Shown: in pieces, positions 28,765 through 37,373 of the stretch
Numbering within the stretch: position 1 is the stretch's first letter
Layout: each line of letters starts with the position of its first letter
Assembly: GCF_001238295.1 (NCBI RefSeq)
Contig: NZ_LGXZ01000008.1
Span: 144,230 to 208,229 of the forward strand
DNA length: 64,000 nucleotides
Reading direction: 5' to 3'
DNA from: Ruegeria sp. 6PALISEP08
GTDB taxonomy: Bacteria; Pseudomonadota; Alphaproteobacteria; Rhodobacterales; Rhodobacteraceae
The notes under the pieces: generated by a model
The model's database searches: none
Told to the model about the DNA's origin: nothing
The model's input: the letters and a program-made list of their open reading frames with translations, nothing else
Program-made: the position numbers and the translations under genes

Positions 28765-29479
28765 GATTGTACTCGATACCGAAACCACCGGATTCGACCC
28801 CGAAAGCGGGGACCGGATCGTTGAAATCGGTGCCGTTGAGCTGTGGAACCACGTCGCCACGGGTGAGACGTATCACGTCTATATCAATCCTGAACGGGGT
28901 ATGCCGGATGAGGCGTTTGGCGTGCATGGCATTGGTCCAGACCTGTTGGACAACCCGCGCCCACCGGAAAAGGGTGAGGTGACGCTGAAAGACAAGCCGG
29001 TTTTTGCCAAGGTTGGTCATGGGTTTCGTGACTTTGTTGGGGATGCGCGGCTGGTGATCCACAACGCGTCGTTCGATATGAAGTTCCTGAACGCCGAACT
29101 GAAAAGGATGGGCGCGACGTTAATCCCGATGGAGCAAGCGCTGGATACGCTGGCAATCGCCCGCAAACGGTTTCCCGGCTCTCCGGCGTCACTGGATGCG
29201 CTGTGTCGTCGTTTCAATATCGATAACTCGAACCGCGTTCTGCACGGCGCTTTGCTCGACTCTGAAATTCTGGCCGAGGTGTATCTGGAGCTGATCGGTG
29301 GGCGGCAGCCAGATTTCGGCCTTTCGACATCTGCGTCTTCTGCGGCGGGCGGCAGCGATGATTGGCGACCAACACCGCGCGCGACACCATTGCCATCCCG
29401 GATCACCGAGGATGAACGCGCAGCACACGAAGCATTTGTTGGAAAACTGGGCGAAAGCGCCCTATGGACCCGCGCCTGA
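28757..29479 (+). CDS. dnaQ: DNA polymerase III epsilon subunit (proofreading exonuclease)
   Basis: A 240-residue DEDDh exonuclease. Exo I is VLDTETTGFDP, Exo II is HNASFDMKFLN, and Exo III is HGALLDSEILAEVY. The C-terminal tail after about residue 180 is the flexible region that binds the alpha subunit. The ATG at 28757 lies inside the end of coaE and gives the family N-terminus MREIVLDTETTG. It converges with secB. Confidence 0.94.
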   Translation: MREIVLDTETTGFDPESGDRIVEIGAVELWNHVATGETYHVYINPERGMPDEAFGVHGIGPDLLDNPRPPEKGEVTLKDKPVFAKVGHGFRDFVGDARLVIHNASFDMKFLNAELKRMGATLIPMEQALDTLAIARKRFPGSPASLDALCRRFNIDNSNRVLHGALLDSEILAEVYLELIGGRQPDFGLSTSASSAAGGSDDWRPTPRATPLPSRITEDERAAHEAFVGKLGESALWTRA

Positions 29480-29495
29480 TCGGTTCAGGCACGGG
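29468..29495. terminator. Stem-loop between convergent dnaQ and secB
   Basis: ACCCG-c-GCCTGA pairs with TCAGGC-a-CGGGT around a 5-base loop, overlapping the last codons of dnaQ. The stem is strong, but neither side has a clear T-run, so this may be a Rho-assisted or bidirectional end. Confidence 0.45.
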
Positions 29496-29503
29496 TCAAA
29501 CCC

Positions 29504-30004
29504 TTAGGCGTCTGTTTTCTGGGCCTGTTCGGCCTGACGACGCATCAATTCGTTGCGATACAGAGCCACGAAATCGATATTGTCCAGGTTCACTGGCGGG
29601 AAGCCGCCATCGCGGGTGATGTCGCTGACAATACGGCGCAGGAACGGGAACAGCATCCGCGGGCATTCGATCATCAGGAACGGGTGCAGCTGATCTTCCG
29701 ACACACCTTCCACGTGGAACAGACCGCAATAGTCCAGCTCGCACATGAACAGCACGTCATCCAGGCCTTTGGCCTTTGATGTCAGGTTCAGCTTGATGGA
29801 CACTTCGAACTGATGATCGGCGCTGCGTTTCTTGGCGTCCAGGTTCACCTGAACCGCAATTTCCGGCTGCACGTCGCCTGACACACCCTTCTGCGCCATC
29901 ACGTTTTCAAAGGACATGTCACGGATGAACTGCCCCAGAACACGCATCTGAACCTGCGGGGCGGCTTGGGCCGCAGTGTTTTCTGCAGCGTTTTCTTCGG
30001 CCAT
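29504..30004 (-). CDS. secB: Protein-export chaperone SecB
   Basis: A 166-residue tetrameric chaperone that keeps precursors unfolded for SecA. It has the family segments RMLGQFIRDMSFEN (about 22-35), LFHVEGVSEDQLHPFLMIECP and LFPFLRRIVSDITRDGGFPPV. The N-terminus is Ala/Glu-rich as in other alphaproteobacteria. Its place after dnaQ, convergent, is conserved near origins of this group. Confidence 0.96.
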   Translation of the reverse strand: MAEENAAENTAAQAAPQVQMRVLGQFIRDMSFENVMAQKGVSGDVQPEIAVQVNLDAKKRSADHQFEVSIKLNLTSKAKGLDDVLFMCELDYCGLFHVEGVSEDQLHPFLMIECPRMLFPFLRRIVSDITRDGGFPPVNLDNIDFVALYRNELMRRQAEQAQKTDA

Positions 30005-30058
30005 GGATCTACTCCAAAATTAAATTTCGCCACTGCTTAGCAAGTTGGGCGCGGCACC

Positions 30059-30559
30059 TCAATGCTGGTGGGGGCCTTCCACCCATTTCGACGGCTTTGA
30101 AGGCTCTTTTTTCGGGCGAACTTCGCTGAATTCCCCGTCAATGATGTCCCCTTGCCCGAAAGGATTCTCGCGCGACTGAAATCCGGCTCCCGGCCCCATC
30201 TGGAAATGAGCCACGGTGACTTTCGACCTGAGATAACGAAATACAGCAACACGAACGCCCGGAACCAGCAATGCAAATCCCACGGCGTCGGTAAAAAACC
30301 CCGGTGTCAGCAATAGTGCACCGGACAGTAGGATCATCGCACCATGGGCCAAGGGCTCGGTCGGGTCGTCCAGTTCAGCAAACGAACTCTGCAAATTCCC
30401 CAGCGCCATGCGACCTTGTGTCCGCACCAAAACCGTACCCAAGACAGCGGTTAGCACAACGATAGCAAGGGTTGGCCAAAGGCCGATCAGGCCACCAACC
30501 TGAATAAACAGCGCAATCTCGATGATAGGCACCAACAAAAATGCCAAGAACAGGTACAT
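30059..30559 (-). CDS. fxsA: FxsA family membrane protein
   Basis: A 166-residue inner-membrane protein of the FxsA (suppressor of F exclusion) family. Hydrophobic segments lie at about 1-40 and 70-105, with PIIEIALFIQVGG and LLLTPGFFTDAVGFALLVP as family landmarks, and a charged cytoplasmic tail. Function is not established beyond phage-exclusion phenotypes in E. coli. It is divergent from the Tim44-like gene across 108 bases. Confidence 0.87.
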   Translation of the reverse strand: MYLFLAFLLVPIIEIALFIQVGGLIGLWPTLAIVVLTAVLGTVLVRTQGRMALGNLQSSFAELDDPTEPLAHGAMILLSGALLLTPGFFTDAVGFALLVPGVRVAVFRYLRSKVTVAHFQMGPGAGFQSRENPFGQGDIIDGEFSEVRPKKEPSKPSKWVEGPHQH

Positions 30560-30667
30560 TTACGTTATCCTTTCCCTTAGGCCGGGCTGTGGACTTGCCA
30601 CCCACGCTCACCTACATAGTAGCATGAGGCCGCGTATACAAAGTCGCGGTTCTGAAAAGAGGATGAA

Positions 30668-31327
30668 ATGAACGAACCCATGATCCAGCTACTGGTCCTG
30701 GCCGGAATTGCCGTTTTCCTGATCCTGCGCCTCAAAAGCGTATTGGGTACGCGTGAAGGTTTTGAAAAGCCGCCTGTGCAACAACAGCCCGAAGCGCACA
30801 AGTCGCGCCGCGATTTCGAGGTGATCGAAGGCGGCCCGGATCATGACATCACTGACCATGTCGTAGAAGACAGCGAGCAGGCGCAAACCCTGGCCGCCAT
30901 GAAACGAGTGGAGCCCAGTTTTTCGGTCGGTGAATTTGTTCATGGCGCACGTGGTGCGTATGAAATGATCGTGATGGGGTTCGAAAAGGGAAATCTGGAC
31001 GAAATCCAGCCGTTCCTGTCGGAAGAGGTTTTTGAATCCTTCGTTGCGGGCGTGGCCGCACGCGAAGATCAGGGACTGACCATCGAGGCCGAATTTATCG
31101 GCGTCCGAGAGACTGCCCTGTCGGATGTGAAGTTCGACAAGGATACCAATGAGGCCGAAATCACCATGAAGTTTGTGGGTGAGTTGACCTCGGTTGTGCG
31201 GGATCGCGGTGGTGACATCATCGAAGGCAGCCCGAACACCGTGAAACGCCAAAAGGACAGCTGGACCTTTGCCCGCGTGATGGGCAAGGACGATCCGAAC
31301 TGGCTGCTTGTTGCCACGGACGCATGA
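30668..31327 (+). CDS. Tim44-like domain protein, membrane-anchored
   Basis: A 219-residue protein with one N-terminal transmembrane helix (about 5-21), a charged linker, and a C-terminal Tim44/MbaI-like domain (about 80-219) with FLSEEVFESFVAG and RDRGGDIIEGSPNTV. Bacterial relatives are found in alphaproteobacteria and are homologous to the mitochondrial import motor subunit Tim44; their role is poorly known. GAGGA lies 5 bases before the ATG. It overlaps mltA by four bases, so the two are coupled. Confidence 0.85.
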   Translation: MNEPMIQLLVLAGIAVFLILRLKSVLGTREGFEKPPVQQQPEAHKSRRDFEVIEGGPDHDITDHVVEDSEQAQTLAAMKRVEPSFSVGEFVHGARGAYEMIVMGFEKGNLDEIQPFLSEEVFESFVAGVAAREDQGLTIEAEFIGVRETALSDVKFDKDTNEAEITMKFVGELTSVVRDRGGDIIEGSPNTVKRQKDSWTFARVMGKDDPNWLLVATDA

Positions 31328-32361
31328 TTGCTACGCTCCGGTCGCTTTTTCTGGTGGCTGCGATGACCGCTGCCAGCGCTGCCGGGGCCGAGGCAACGCG
31401 ATCCATTCTGGCGTTCGACGATCTGCAGGGCTGGGCCGACGATAACCACGGTGCAGCCCTTGCCGTTTTTCTGAACACATGTGGTGATCTGAAGGACCCG
31501 GATTGGCGCGCGTTATGCGGAGTAGCGGCGACATATGACGCGGATGCTGCGCAGGCGTTTTTTGAGCTCTTCTTCCGCCCGGTTCTGGTCGAGGATGGCA
31601 AGGATGCCCTTTTTACAGGGTATTTTGAGCCTGAACTTGATGGCGCGCGTAGCCGGACTGATCGCTTCAAGTACCCCATTTACAAAATGCCCCCCGAAGC
31701 GGGGAATGGGCCATGGCTCAGCCGTCGGGAAATCCTGACCGGTGATGCGATGCAGGGACGCGGGCTTGAGATTGCCTGGGTCGATGACCCGGTTGAACTG
31801 TTTTTCCTACAGATCCAGGGCTCGGGGCGTGTCCGGTTGCCTGATGGTGGTGCGTTGCGCGTCGGTTATGGCGGTGCCAATGGCCACCCCTACAGGTCCA
31901 TAGGAGTTGAATTGGTACGACGCGGGGTCCTGGGTGCGCATGAAGTTAGCGCCCAGATGATCCGAGCATGGGTGCGCAAGAACCCAGAAGCTGGTGCCGA
32001 GTTGCTGTTCCACAACCCTTCCTATGTTTTCTTCCGCGAAGTCTCGCGCGTTGCGCCTGAGCTTGGGCCGCTGGGCGCCATGAACCGATCGATCACTACG
32101 ATGCGCAGCATTGCGGCGGATCCGGCCTATACCCCGTTGGGGGCTCCGGTCTGGGTTGAGAAAGACGGAAAGGACCCGATGCGGCGCTTGATGATCGCGC
32201 AGGATACAGGTGCGGCCATTAAAGGCGCGCAAAGGGCAGACATCTTTTTCGGAACGGGTGACGAAGCCGGACAAGCGGCGGGCAGGTTGAAAGATCCGGG
32301 CCGGATGGTCGTTTTGTTACCAATCCAGCGTGCTTATGCTTTGTTGCCGGATGAATTCTGA
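31324..32361 (+). CDS. mltA: Membrane-bound lytic murein transglycosylase A
   Basis: A 345-residue exported enzyme: signal peptide about 1-22 (ending ASAAGAEA), then the MltA domain and the C-terminal 3D domain with catalytic Asp in the region AQDTGAAIKGAQRADIFFG. FTGYFEPELDGAR and FFLQIQGSGRV are family motifs. It cleaves peptidoglycan to give 1,6-anhydroMurNAc products, which amgK and murU elsewhere in the window could help recycle. No lipobox Cys is visible, so it may be soluble. Confidence 0.93.
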   Translation: MIATLRSLFLVAAMTAASAAGAEATRSILAFDDLQGWADDNHGAALAVFLNTCGDLKDPDWRALCGVAATYDADAAQAFFELFFRPVLVEDGKDALFTGYFEPELDGARSRTDRFKYPIYKMPPEAGNGPWLSRREILTGDAMQGRGLEIAWVDDPVELFFLQIQGSGRVRLPDGGALRVGYGGANGHPYRSIGVELVRRGVLGAHEVSAQMIRAWVRKNPEAGAELLFHNPSYVFFREVSRVAPELGPLGAMNRSITTMRSIAADPAYTPLGAPVWVEKDGKDPMRRLMIAQDTGAAIKGAQRADIFFGTGDEAGQAAGRLKDPGRMVVLLPIQRAYALLPDEF

Positions 32362-32948
32362 TGACCCGGCGCAAACTGACGAGCGAAGAGATCGAGCTGT
32401 GGCGCAAGGTCGCCAAACAGGCCGAGCGGATGCACCCGGAAATCCCGCAGACGGTCCATCCGACTTCTTTGCCGAAACCCAAGCCCAAGAAAACGCCGAA
32501 ACCCAGGTTTGAAGCGTTTGAAATGGGTCAGGTCCATCAGGCCAAACCGAAACCGAACGATTTGAAACCATCGGTCACGGATACGCTGCGCAATTTGCCG
32601 GTTCAGATGGATACCAAAGCCTTCGGCCGGATGAAGCGGGGCAAACTGAAACCCGAAGGCAAGCTGGATTTGCACGGTATGCGGGTCGACACGGCGCATC
32701 CCGCGCTGATCCGTTTTGTCCTGACGGCGCAGGCGCAGGGCAAGCGGCTGGTTCTGGTTGTGACCGGTAAGGGCAAGGATCGGGACGAGCCCGGCCCGAT
32801 CCCTACACCACGCGGTGTCCTGCGCAATCAGGTGCCGCACTGGCTGTCCATCCCGCCACTGTCACAGGCGGTGATGCAGGTCACGCCCGCCCATATCAGC
32901 CATGGCGGCGACGGGGCTTACTATGTGTATCTCAGGCGCGTGCGCTAA
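32361..32948 (+). CDS. Smr domain protein
   Basis: A 195-residue protein with a basic, Pro/Lys-rich N-terminal half (about 30-60) and a C-terminal Smr domain with LDLHGMRVDTAH and VVTGKGKDRDEPGP. Smr domains bind or nick nucleic acids and in some proteins cleave mRNA on collided ribosomes; which applies here is unknown. Its ATG shares one base with the mltA stop (TGATG). It ends 4 bases into the convergent MFS gene. Confidence 0.88.
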   Translation: MTRRKLTSEEIELWRKVAKQAERMHPEIPQTVHPTSLPKPKPKKTPKPRFEAFEMGQVHQAKPKPNDLKPSVTDTLRNLPVQMDTKAFGRMKRGKLKPEGKLDLHGMRVDTAHPALIRFVLTAQAQGKRLVLVVTGKGKDRDEPGPIPTPRGVLRNQVPHWLSIPPLSQAVMQVTPAHISHGGDGAYYVYLRRVR

Positions 32949-34165
32949 AGATCACGACTGGCGCCGGAAATTCCGACCCAAACCAGACCGCATACCAGTA
33001 CGAAGAACATGCCTACCCAGATAAACTGGGTGTTCAGCGATACACCAACGTCAATCAGAAGCCCGGTCAGGCCCGGACCAATGGCCGACCCAAGTACCAT
33101 GACTGCCGCCGCCATTGCCTTGATGGCTCCGATGTGCCGGGTTCCATAGAATTCTGCCCAGAACGCACTGGGCAATGTACTGTTCGCCCCAACGGTCAGA
33201 GCCAGAAAGATCAATCCAATCGTTGCTCCTGAAATAGAGTTGGTCACGCCTAAAATGACAAATCCGATCGCCATGGGGATTTGGTAGTAGGGCATGATGC
33301 GCGCTGTGCCCCATTTATCCAATGCCCAGCCCGCAGCAAACAGCGATAAAAGCGATACTCCGGTATAGACAGGAAACAACGCTACCAGTTGGATATGCTG
33401 CCAGCCTTTGACATCAGCCAGATAAACCTGGTGGAAGAAAAACGCAGTGATGAATGCCGATGGTCCCAGGACCGATGGCACCATGAACCAGAACAGAGGA
33501 TGGAACAGGGCGTCGCGGCGGCTCCAATGACGGTCCTGCATGCCTGTGGCAGAGGATTCGCTGGACAAGCTTTGCGGTGTTCGTTCGTCACGCAGTAAGC
33601 GCATAAGCATGGGTATGCCCAACAACGTGACACCCGCAGCAACAATCCACAGCCAGCGCCAGTCCAGGTAAACCATCGCAGCGACAAAGATCAGTGGCAG
33701 TAAGGCTTCCCCGATCGCATAACCCGTTGAGGCAATGGAGAGCGCTTTGCCCCGCGTAACGGTGAACCACCGCGCCATTGCGACAACGGCCAGATGTGTG
33801 CTCATTCCCTGACCAAACAAGCGCAGGAGAAAGATCACTGCTGGCAACACCAGCAACCATGTGTTCAGTGACATGGCAATGGCGGCCAAGGCCAATCCCG
33901 CCAGAACCACAGGGCCCAATACCCGGACCCGGAAGATGTCCGTTAACCCCCCGGCCCAAACCATCACAATGGCCGACAGGGTTGTGCCCAATGTGTATAG
34001 CCCGCCCCAGGCACCATGGCTGAGGCCAAATTCCGCGCGGATCTCACCAGAGAAGATCGAAATGAAAAAGGTTTGTCCAAAACTGGACAGAAAAGTCAGC
34101 AGAACGCCGGCACCAAGCCAGGTTGCGTTGTCCAGCAGATACTGACGCAGGTTGAACCGCGTCAC
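32945..34165 (-). CDS. MFS transporter
   Basis: A 406-residue major facilitator with 12 predicted helices. The loop after helix 2 (GGLTDIFRVRVLG) is the MFS motif A position. It resembles the oxalate/formate and monocarboxylate type in general layout, but the substrate cannot be assigned. It overlaps the upstream lipoprotein hydrolase by four bases, so the two are co-translated. Confidence 0.85.
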   Translation of the reverse strand: MTRFNLRQYLLDNATWLGAGVLLTFLSSFGQTFFISIFSGEIRAEFGLSHGAWGGLYTLGTTLSAIVMVWAGGLTDIFRVRVLGPVVLAGLALAAIAMSLNTWLLVLPAVIFLLRLFGQGMSTHLAVVAMARWFTVTRGKALSIASTGYAIGEALLPLIFVAAMVYLDWRWLWIVAAGVTLLGIPMLMRLLRDERTPQSLSSESSATGMQDRHWSRRDALFHPLFWFMVPSVLGPSAFITAFFFHQVYLADVKGWQHIQLVALFPVYTGVSLLSLFAAGWALDKWGTARIMPYYQIPMAIGFVILGVTNSISGATIGLIFLALTVGANSTLPSAFWAEFYGTRHIGAIKAMAAAVMVLGSAIGPGLTGLLIDVGVSLNTQFIWVGMFFVLVCGLVWVGISGASRDL

Positions 34166-35262
34166 GGAGAGCCGACCTCCGCCTGCCCTGTTTCTGTCAG
34201 AACAATTCCAGTAGCACCATCAGGATTGCGCTCGGAGGGCGGCACCAGAATGTCGATTGCCGGTCGGTCCTCACGTCCGAAGGTACGGTTGACGCGCCGC
34301 AACGAGTTGAGGATCGACAGCAATGCCGGGGATGTCGCCGCAACGAAATGCGAGGACGCCGCGTCACTGTTGAATGCTGTTGTATCGATGACGCTGATCG
34401 GGAATTCCTCAAGCGGATCAATCGAGCTGATGTTTCCCAGCCTTTGCCCCTCATGCGTGCCGCGAAGGCGTGCCGAGATGTTCAGAATCTTGTCCTTTTG
34501 GGACACCATTACAAGGAATGGATCGGGGGGGTTGTCGATCCGCTTCATTTGCGAACGGAACAGATCAAGATCCAGGTCGGGTGAGATCAGCACGACGCCT
34601 TCGATGTTTCGTTTGGCCCAACCGGGTTCCTGCAATTCAGCTTGCCGCATCATTTCCATCGACAGGGCCCCACCCATAGAATGCGCGATCAGAATAACGC
34701 GTTTCACACCCATGGATTTCAGTTCGCGGATGGTTTGCTCCAACCCGTCGCGGGCAAACAACATACTGTCCAGATCGTAGGCATATCCGTAGCCCGTTGC
34801 ACGGCTTGGCCAAGAATACACCAGCGTCGATCCCGGAAGGCCGATGTCATGCGTCAGCTGTGCGGCGCGGAAGATCGTTTCGGTCTGGGTCGAGTTGTAG
34901 CCGTGCACAAAAATGGTGACGTCATCCTGACCTCGTAGATGTTCGCGCAGCCCTTTAGGGCCGTCCAATTCTGTCACATCTGCCAGAACAAATTCTTTTT
35001 GCGGATTAGGGTTCGCGTAGGAGAATTTGAGTGTACCCGGAGTATGCGTCGGCGGAATCGAAACCGTAGTTTCCAAAAACCTTAACGTTTCGCCACGTCT
35101 GAACCCATATGATCCGTCAGCCTCACGCGCTCGGGTCGTGCTGGCAAAGATGGTTTCTGGTGTGCCGATACTTGCAGCAGCAGGCACAACCTCGGACACT
35201 GTCCGGTCAACGCAGGCGCTGAGCGAAAGAGATACGAACAAAATGATGAAATAGCGCAGCAC
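34162..35262 (-). CDS. Alpha/beta hydrolase lipoprotein (DUF900)
   Basis: A 366-residue protein with a lipoprotein signal peptide ending in the lipobox L-S-A-C (Cys17). The DUF900 alpha/beta-hydrolase core has FVHGYNSTQTE and the nucleophile elbow AHSMGGALS. Probable esterase or lipase-like activity at the cell envelope; substrate unknown. It is the first gene of a pair with the MFS transporter. The 98-base gap to hslU shows no clear promoter. Confidence 0.82.
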   Translation of the reverse strand: MLRYFIILFVSLSLSACVDRTVSEVVPAAASIGTPETIFASTTRAREADGSYGFRRGETLRFLETTVSIPPTHTPGTLKFSYANPNPQKEFVLADVTELDGPKGLREHLRGQDDVTIFVHGYNSTQTETIFRAAQLTHDIGLPGSTLVYSWPSRATGYGYAYDLDSMLFARDGLEQTIRELKSMGVKRVILIAHSMGGALSMEMMRQAELQEPGWAKRNIEGVVLISPDLDLDLFRSQMKRIDNPPDPFLVMVSQKDKILNISARLRGTHEGQRLGNISSIDPLEEFPISVIDTTAFNSDAASSHFVAATSPALLSILNSLRRVNRTFGREDRPAIDILVPPSERNPDGATGIVLTETGQAEVGSP

Positions 35263-35360
35263 GGGTCAACCCTCGGGGTGGTTCGTGCATACGCTATCTT
35301 ATTCTCGCCCAGCGTCCAGCGGGGCCGAGCAAAAACAACGGCGAAATCCGGCCTGCCCCG

Positions 35361-36668
35361 TTACAAAACGTAACGGCTGAGGTCGGTGGACTTGGTCAAT
35401 TCTCCAAGATTGTCGCTGACAAACTGCGCATCGACAGTGATTTCTGTTCCGGCTTTGTCAGGGGCCGCAAAGGACAGGTCTTCGAAAACCCGTTCCATGA
35501 CCGTGTAAAGCCGCCGCGCGCCAATGTTTTCGATACTTTGGTTTACATCTGCCGCAATTTTCGCCAGCGCGGCGATGCCGTCTTCGGTAAAGCTGACCGC
35601 TACCTCTTCGGTGCCCATCAGTGCGGTGTATTGCCGGGTCAGTGCGTTGTCCGTTTCGGTCAGGATGCGCACAAAATCTTGTTCTGTCAGGGCACGCAGT
35701 TCCACGCGGATTGGCAGACGGCCCTGCAATTCCGGCAACAGGTCCGAAGGTTTGGCGATGTGGAACGCCCCTGACGCGATGAACAGGATATGGTCGGTTT
35801 TCACCGGGCCATGCTTGGTCGAGACAGTTGTGCCCTCGATCAGGGGCAGCAAATCACGCTGAACCCCTTCGCGGCTGACATCACCGCCGCGCGCGTCCGA
35901 ACGGGCACAAACCTTGTCGATTTCATCCAGAAAGACGATGCCGTTCTGTTCGACCGACTCCAACGCCACCCGATTGACGGTTTCGTCATCCAGCAGCTTG
36001 TCGGCCTCTTCTCCGATCAGCACGTCATAGCTTTCGGCGACAGTCAGGCGTTTTTTGACGGTACGACCGCCAAACGCCTTTCCGAAAATATCGCCCAGGT
36101 TCATCATTCCCATTTGGCTGCCGGGCTGGCCCGGAATGTCGAACATCGGCATCGGGTTCGCGCTGTCGGAAACCTCCAGTTCGATTACCGTATCATCCAG
36201 GTCGCCCGATTTGAGCTTTTTGCGGAACATTTCACGTGTCGCTTCACGGGCATCCGTTCCGGCGAGCGCTTCGATCACGCGATCCTCGGCGGCCTGATGG
36301 GCGCGGGCTTTGACGTCTTCGCGCATGTATTCGCGGGTCTGGAGGATCGCTGCGTCTGCCAAATCACGGACGATCTGTTCCACGTCGCGCCCGACATACC
36401 CAACCTCGGTAAACTTGGTGGCTTCGACCTTGATAAACGGCGCGCGGGCCAGTTTGGCCAGACGGCGGCTGATTTCGGTCTTGCCCACACCGGTGGGGCC
36501 AATCATCAGGATGTTCTTCGGATAGACTTCATCCCGGATATCATCAACCAACTGCTTGCGTCGCCAACGGTTGCGCAGGGCAACGGCCACCGCACGTTTG
36601 GCATCTTTCTGGCCAATGATGAAGCGGTCCAGTTCCGAGACAATCTCGCGCGGGGTCAGGTCTGTCAT
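35361..36668 (-). CDS. hslU: ATP-dependent protease ATPase subunit HslU
   Basis: A 435-residue AAA+ unfoldase that feeds HslV. Walker A is [14 protein letters not shown], Walker B is [11 protein letters not shown], and the family I-domain lies between about 110 and 240. The C-terminal tail ending SRYVL inserts into HslV to activate it. Unlike the usual hslVU operon, hslV is 1.9 kb upstream with two plus-strand genes between. Confidence 0.96.
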   Translation of the reverse strand: MTDLTPREIVSELDRFIIGQKDAKRAVAVALRNRWRRKQLVDDIRDEVYPKNILMIGPTGVGKTEISRRLAKLARAPFIKVEATKFTEVGYVGRDVEQIVRDLADAAILQTREYMREDVKARAHQAAEDRVIEALAGTDAREATREMFRKKLKSGDLDDTVIELEVSDSANPMPMFDIPGQPGSQMGMMNLGDIFGKAFGGRTVKKRLTVAESYDVLIGEEADKLLDDETVNRVALESVEQNGIVFLDEIDKVCARSDARGGDVSREGVQRDLLPLIEGTTVSTKHGPVKTDHILFIASGAFHIAKPSDLLPELQGRLPIRVELRALTEQDFVRILTETDNALTRQYTALMGTEEVAVSFTEDGIAALAKIAADVNQSIENIGARRLYTVMERVFEDLSFAAPDKAGTEITVDAQFVSDNLGELTKSTDLSRYVL

Positions 36669-36867
36669 AGGTATTCTATCCGTTTGTTTCGCAACGGAAC
36701 CTAATCATACGACGCGAAAACACAAGCTGATCACGAAAATCTCGCGCCAACTCACCACGAACACACGAAAAATCGATGTGATGTGAATCGTCACGCGTAC
36801 GGCATGTGAGGCATAGATTTTCACAACAGGCAAACCAGCCTGAATTTACAAATGGAGATACCTCATC

Positions 36868-37269
36868 ATGATGACTCGTCGTTCGCTTTTTGTGAAAGCT
36901 GCCGCAACTGGCGCGGCGCTGACCCTGGCCGGCACCACCGCTGCTGTGGCAGGCGGCGCCAAAAAGAAAGGCTCGTTCGAGGGCCGCTCGAACCACATCA
37001 CCACCGGGTCAGTGAAACTGGTCAAGGAAGGCGACCGTTACATCGTTGAGCTGGGCGACGACTTTTCGCTGGACGGTGGTCCCGACCCGCGCGTGGCCTT
37101 CGGCAAAGATGGCAAATACGCTTCTGACAGCAAGCTGGGTGCGCTGCTGCATCTGACGGGCAAGCAATCTTATGCTGTACCGCCGACAATGGATGTGTCG
37201 GGCTACAACGAAGTCTATATCTGGTGCGAGGTCGCCGGTGTACCGCTGGGTGTGGCAACACTGAAGTAA
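36868..37269 (+). CDS. Tat-exported DM13 domain protein
   Basis: A 133-residue secreted protein. The N-terminus M-T-R-R-S-L-F-V-K-A is a twin-arginine-type signal, with a hydrophobic stretch ending near AVAGG (about residue 31). The mature part resembles a DM13 domain, a beta fold proposed to be redox-active: ITTGSVKLVKEG, the DGGPDPRVAFG strand, and Cys116 in YIWCEVAGVPLGVATL. GGAGA precedes the tandem ATGs. Family assignment is by pattern, and function is unknown. It lies between hslU and hslV on the opposite strand. Confidence 0.7.
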   Translation: MMTRRSLFVKAAATGAALTLAGTTAAVAGGAKKKGSFEGRSNHITTGSVKLVKEGDRYIVELGDDFSLDGGPDPRVAFGKDGKYASDSKLGALLHLTGKQSYAVPPTMDVSGYNEVYIWCEVAGVPLGVATLK

Positions 37270-37277
37270 TCACGATT

Positions 37278-37306
37278 GTCAGAGGTCGAGCGCTTCGGCC
37301 TCTGAC
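37278..37306 (+). terminator. Stem-loop after the DM13 gene
   Basis: GTCAGAGG pairs perfectly with CCTCTGAC, with CGA/TCG pairing inside the loop, 9 bases after the DM13 stop. There is no T-run, so it may stabilise the mRNA end instead of stopping transcription on its own. Confidence 0.5.
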
Positions 37307-37316
37307 GCGCAGCTAG

Positions 37317-37339
37317 GTAACAGGGCAACTGTCTGTTAC
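37317..37339. promoter_or_regulatory. Inverted repeat upstream of the MFS gene
   Basis: GTAACAG and CTGTTAC form a perfect 7-base dyad with a 9-base spacer, 35 bases before the MFS start codon. Position and symmetry suit an operator or a leader hairpin. No regulator gene is adjacent. Confidence 0.4.
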
Positions 37340-37373
37340 ACTCGCCCCAAGGCATTGGAACCGGGGGCGTTTT

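Noticed and set aside
36230..36245. A possible third parS (ATTTCACGTGTCG)
   Set aside because: Only the central TTTCACGTG matches; the right half is not palindromic. A similar partial match near 48208 was also rejected.
35790..36704. A 304-codon open frame on the plus strand
   Set aside because: It is antisense to hslU with no conserved motif.
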